Positions 62,685-64,000 of a DNA stretch of 64,000 bases are shown piece by piece. Below the pieces are notes generated by a model. The model did no database searches. It was not told the origin of the DNA and saw only the letters and a list, made by a program, of their open reading frames with translations. This stretch comes from CAWKDC01 sp964383495 (lineage in GTDB: Bacteria; Pseudomonadota; Gammaproteobacteria; JABCZS01), in NCBI GenBank assembly GCA_964383495.1, contig CAYLHG010000007.1, positions 1 through 64,000 of the forward strand. The letters are read 5' to 3'. Made by a program: the position numbers and the translations under genes. Numbering within the stretch: the first letter of the stretch is position 1; each line of letters begins with the position of its first letter.

Positions 62685-64000
62685 TCACCCACCGGCGACT
62701 GCTGAAATGAGCGAGAGACCAGCAGGGAGCCCATCTATACTGGGAACGCTCCACGTGGCTCCGCCGTCCAAAGTTTGCGCAATAACAACGGTTGGATCCG
62801 ATCCAGCAATTATAGACGCTCCCCCAGCTACGCATGAAAAACTATTACAACTCACGAGTCCGAGCGATGATCCTGGAAGTGAAAGAGGTACTGACGCCCA
62901 GGTTGATCCTGCATTTGTAGTTTGGGTTAAAAGTGTTGAATCAACGCCACCTATGACACAGGTGTCTTGATAGCAGCTTACCTGCCCTACTCGTCCTGGG
63001 TCTGAAAAAATGGATTTAATAAACCAGCTTACGCCAGCAGTAGTGGTTTGAGCTACAATTGGGTTATCTGAGCTGTCATTGCCTGTTACAACACAAATAG
63101 TTGCTGTGCAACTCACCGATGAAAAACTGCCTGAAGGAGGCAGTCCCGTCACTTTTTGTGTTGCCCAAGAAGCCCCCCCATCGAGGCTTTGCGCTAGCAT
63201 TGGAATGCTTTGAGTATAATCACTACCCGCCGCAACACATATGTTACTGGCGCAACTGGCTGAAAGAAATAGTCCTAAATCGACGCCAGTCACGGTTACG
63301 ACGGCCCAGCTTAATCCACCATTTAAGCTCTGTGCTAATACAGGTTTACTAGTACCTTGATCTATCCCTCCTACGATACATATATCCTCATAACAGCTCG
63401 CCATAGGCAACGAAACATTACTTGGCAAACCAGCAATAGCAGGTTGCGTCCAAGTCTGGCCTCCATCAGTAGTTTGCGCCATAATGGGAGTGCCCCCGTT
63501 ATCCTGGCCTACCGCTATGCAAATTTCGCGAGCACAGCTTGTTGCAGAAAATGAGCCCTTGTTAGGTAACCCAGGTATGGACGACTGTGTCCAGCTTTCT
63601 CCTCCATCAGTAGACTGCAGGAGCAAAGGAGCCAATTCCGAGCTCACCACGCCTGTGCCCGCCACAATGCATAACTGATCGCCACAGCTCCCTCCCGCAA
63701 ATGATCCAAGATCACCATCAAATACCCCAAGATCAGACAACTGAAAAACTGACGCCCATTGCCCGCCTTGGATACTCTGCAATATAAAAGAGTTACCAAA
63801 ATTAGGACTAGCATTTGCAAACACAAGATTAAAGGGAACGGAAACCGTCACATTCAGGCGATCATTTGCTGCTGGGATGGAACAATAAGCAGCGCTATAT
63901 TTCGTATTGCATACTTTAGGGCCGCCGATCGCTGCCTGGTTCACTAAATTCTTGGCTGTAATGTCTAACACTAAGGTGCAGCTTCCTCCTGGTGTTAAAG
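62685..64000 (-). CDS. BNR/sialidase-like repeat secreted protein (N-terminus outside the window)
   Basis: At least 438 residues; the reading frame continues past base 64000, so the start is not seen. The visible N-terminal part (LTPGGSCTLVLDITAKNLV, GGPKVCNTKYSAAYC) resembles the N-terminal domain of the protein at 59810. Then come about eight repeats of roughly 45 residues, each with SC-x4-C-x3-G and a SxDGGxSW BNR/Asp-box (for example QSTDGGESW, QTTDGGQTW, QSLDGGASW). A beta-propeller is likely. The paired Cys in each repeat may form disulfides. Enzyme activity is not indicated. Confidence 0.8.
   Translation of the reverse strand, partial: LTPGGSCTLVLDITAKNLVNQAAIGGPKVCNTKYSAAYCSIPAANDRLNVTVSVPFNLVFANASPNFGNSFILQSIQGGQWASVFQLSDLGVFDGDLGSFAGGSCGDQLCIVAGTGVVSSELAPLLLQSTDGGESWTQSSIPGLPNKGSFSATSCAREICIAVGQDNGGTPIMAQTTDGGQTWTQPAIAGLPSNVSLPMASCYEDICIVGGIDQGTSKPVLAQSLNGGLSWAVVTVTGVDLGLFLSASCASNICVAAGSDYTQSIPMLAQSLDGGASWATQKVTGLPPSGSFSSVSCTATICVVTGNDSSDNPIVAQTTTAGVSWFIKSIFSDPGRVGQVSCYQDTCVIGGVDSTLLTQTTNAGSTWASVPLSLPGSSLGLVSCNSFSCVAGGASIIAGSDPTVVIAQTLDGGATWSVPSIDGLPAGLSLISAVAGG

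Overview
The window is about 39% G+C by eye, and genes fill almost all of it, mostly in tight directional runs. The gene content points to a gammaproteobacterium: lptD-surA, amgK-murU, a hemCDXY order, a SURF1/ctaA/ctaB/SCO1 block and a partial Arn (lipid A aminoarabinose) set. Several traits recall the Legionellales (Legionella, Coxiella, Aquicella, Berkiella-like bacteria): an ankyrin protein, a secreted DUF1566/Lcl-like protein, and proteins that look like effectors (a phosphatase with rearranged motifs and a proline-rich deaminase-like protein). This placement is inferred from gene content, not proven. I see no rRNA, tRNA, CRISPR array or intact insertion sequence.

Region 1 (1-9.3 kb): an Rpn-family nuclease/transposase, a regulatory-looking gap of 450 bp, then a seven-gene, translationally coupled operon. 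It encodes a HAD-UbiA fusion, a DprE1-like FAD oxidase, a DprE2-like SDR, a polytopic GT-C-like protein, an atypical SDR, an FAD oxidoreductase and a GtrA-type protein. The first three match the mycobacterial route to decaprenyl-phospho-arabinofuranose, so the operon probably makes and uses a polyprenyl-linked D-arabinofuranose in a Gram-negative cell. Region 2 (9.4-12.8 kb): orphan genes, including the PP2C-like protein with a displaced DGH motif and a cysteine-rich secreted protein. Region 3 (12.8-20.7 kb): a PAP2 phosphatase, then rmlBACD and two glycosyltransferase genes for a rhamnose-containing surface glycan.

Region 4 (20.7-26.4 kb, accessory): the deaminase-like protein, a thioredoxin-like protein, glyoxalase II, a decayed ATPase fragment, a LysE exporter and a GLUG-type secreted protein. 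Region 5 (26.4-33.5 kb, core): lptD-surA (minus strand) diverge from amgK-murU-djlA-rpe (plus strand), covering LPS export, outer-membrane protein folding and cell-wall recycling. Region 6 (33.5-37.3 kb): a membrane protein divergent from a LysR regulator, and a HipBA-like toxin-antitoxin pair with paired operators. Region 7 (37.4-42.6 kb): ArnE-like, ArnB, ArnC and a stand-alone ArnA decarboxylase domain, then alkaline phosphatase and a PIN-toxin remnant.

Region 8 (42.6-59.6 kb): hemCDXY, a TPR-methyltransferase, a DUF4143-type ATPase, tsaC, icd, terC, the cytochrome oxidase/heme A assembly block with two very small membrane proteins, rpiA, a thioredoxin-like ferredoxin, a D-Ala-D-Ala dipeptidase and a class B acid phosphatase. 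Region 9 (59.8-64.0 kb): an envelope/secreted cluster with a DUF1566 protein, an outer-membrane beta-barrel, an ankyrin protein and a BNR-repeat protein cut by the window edge.
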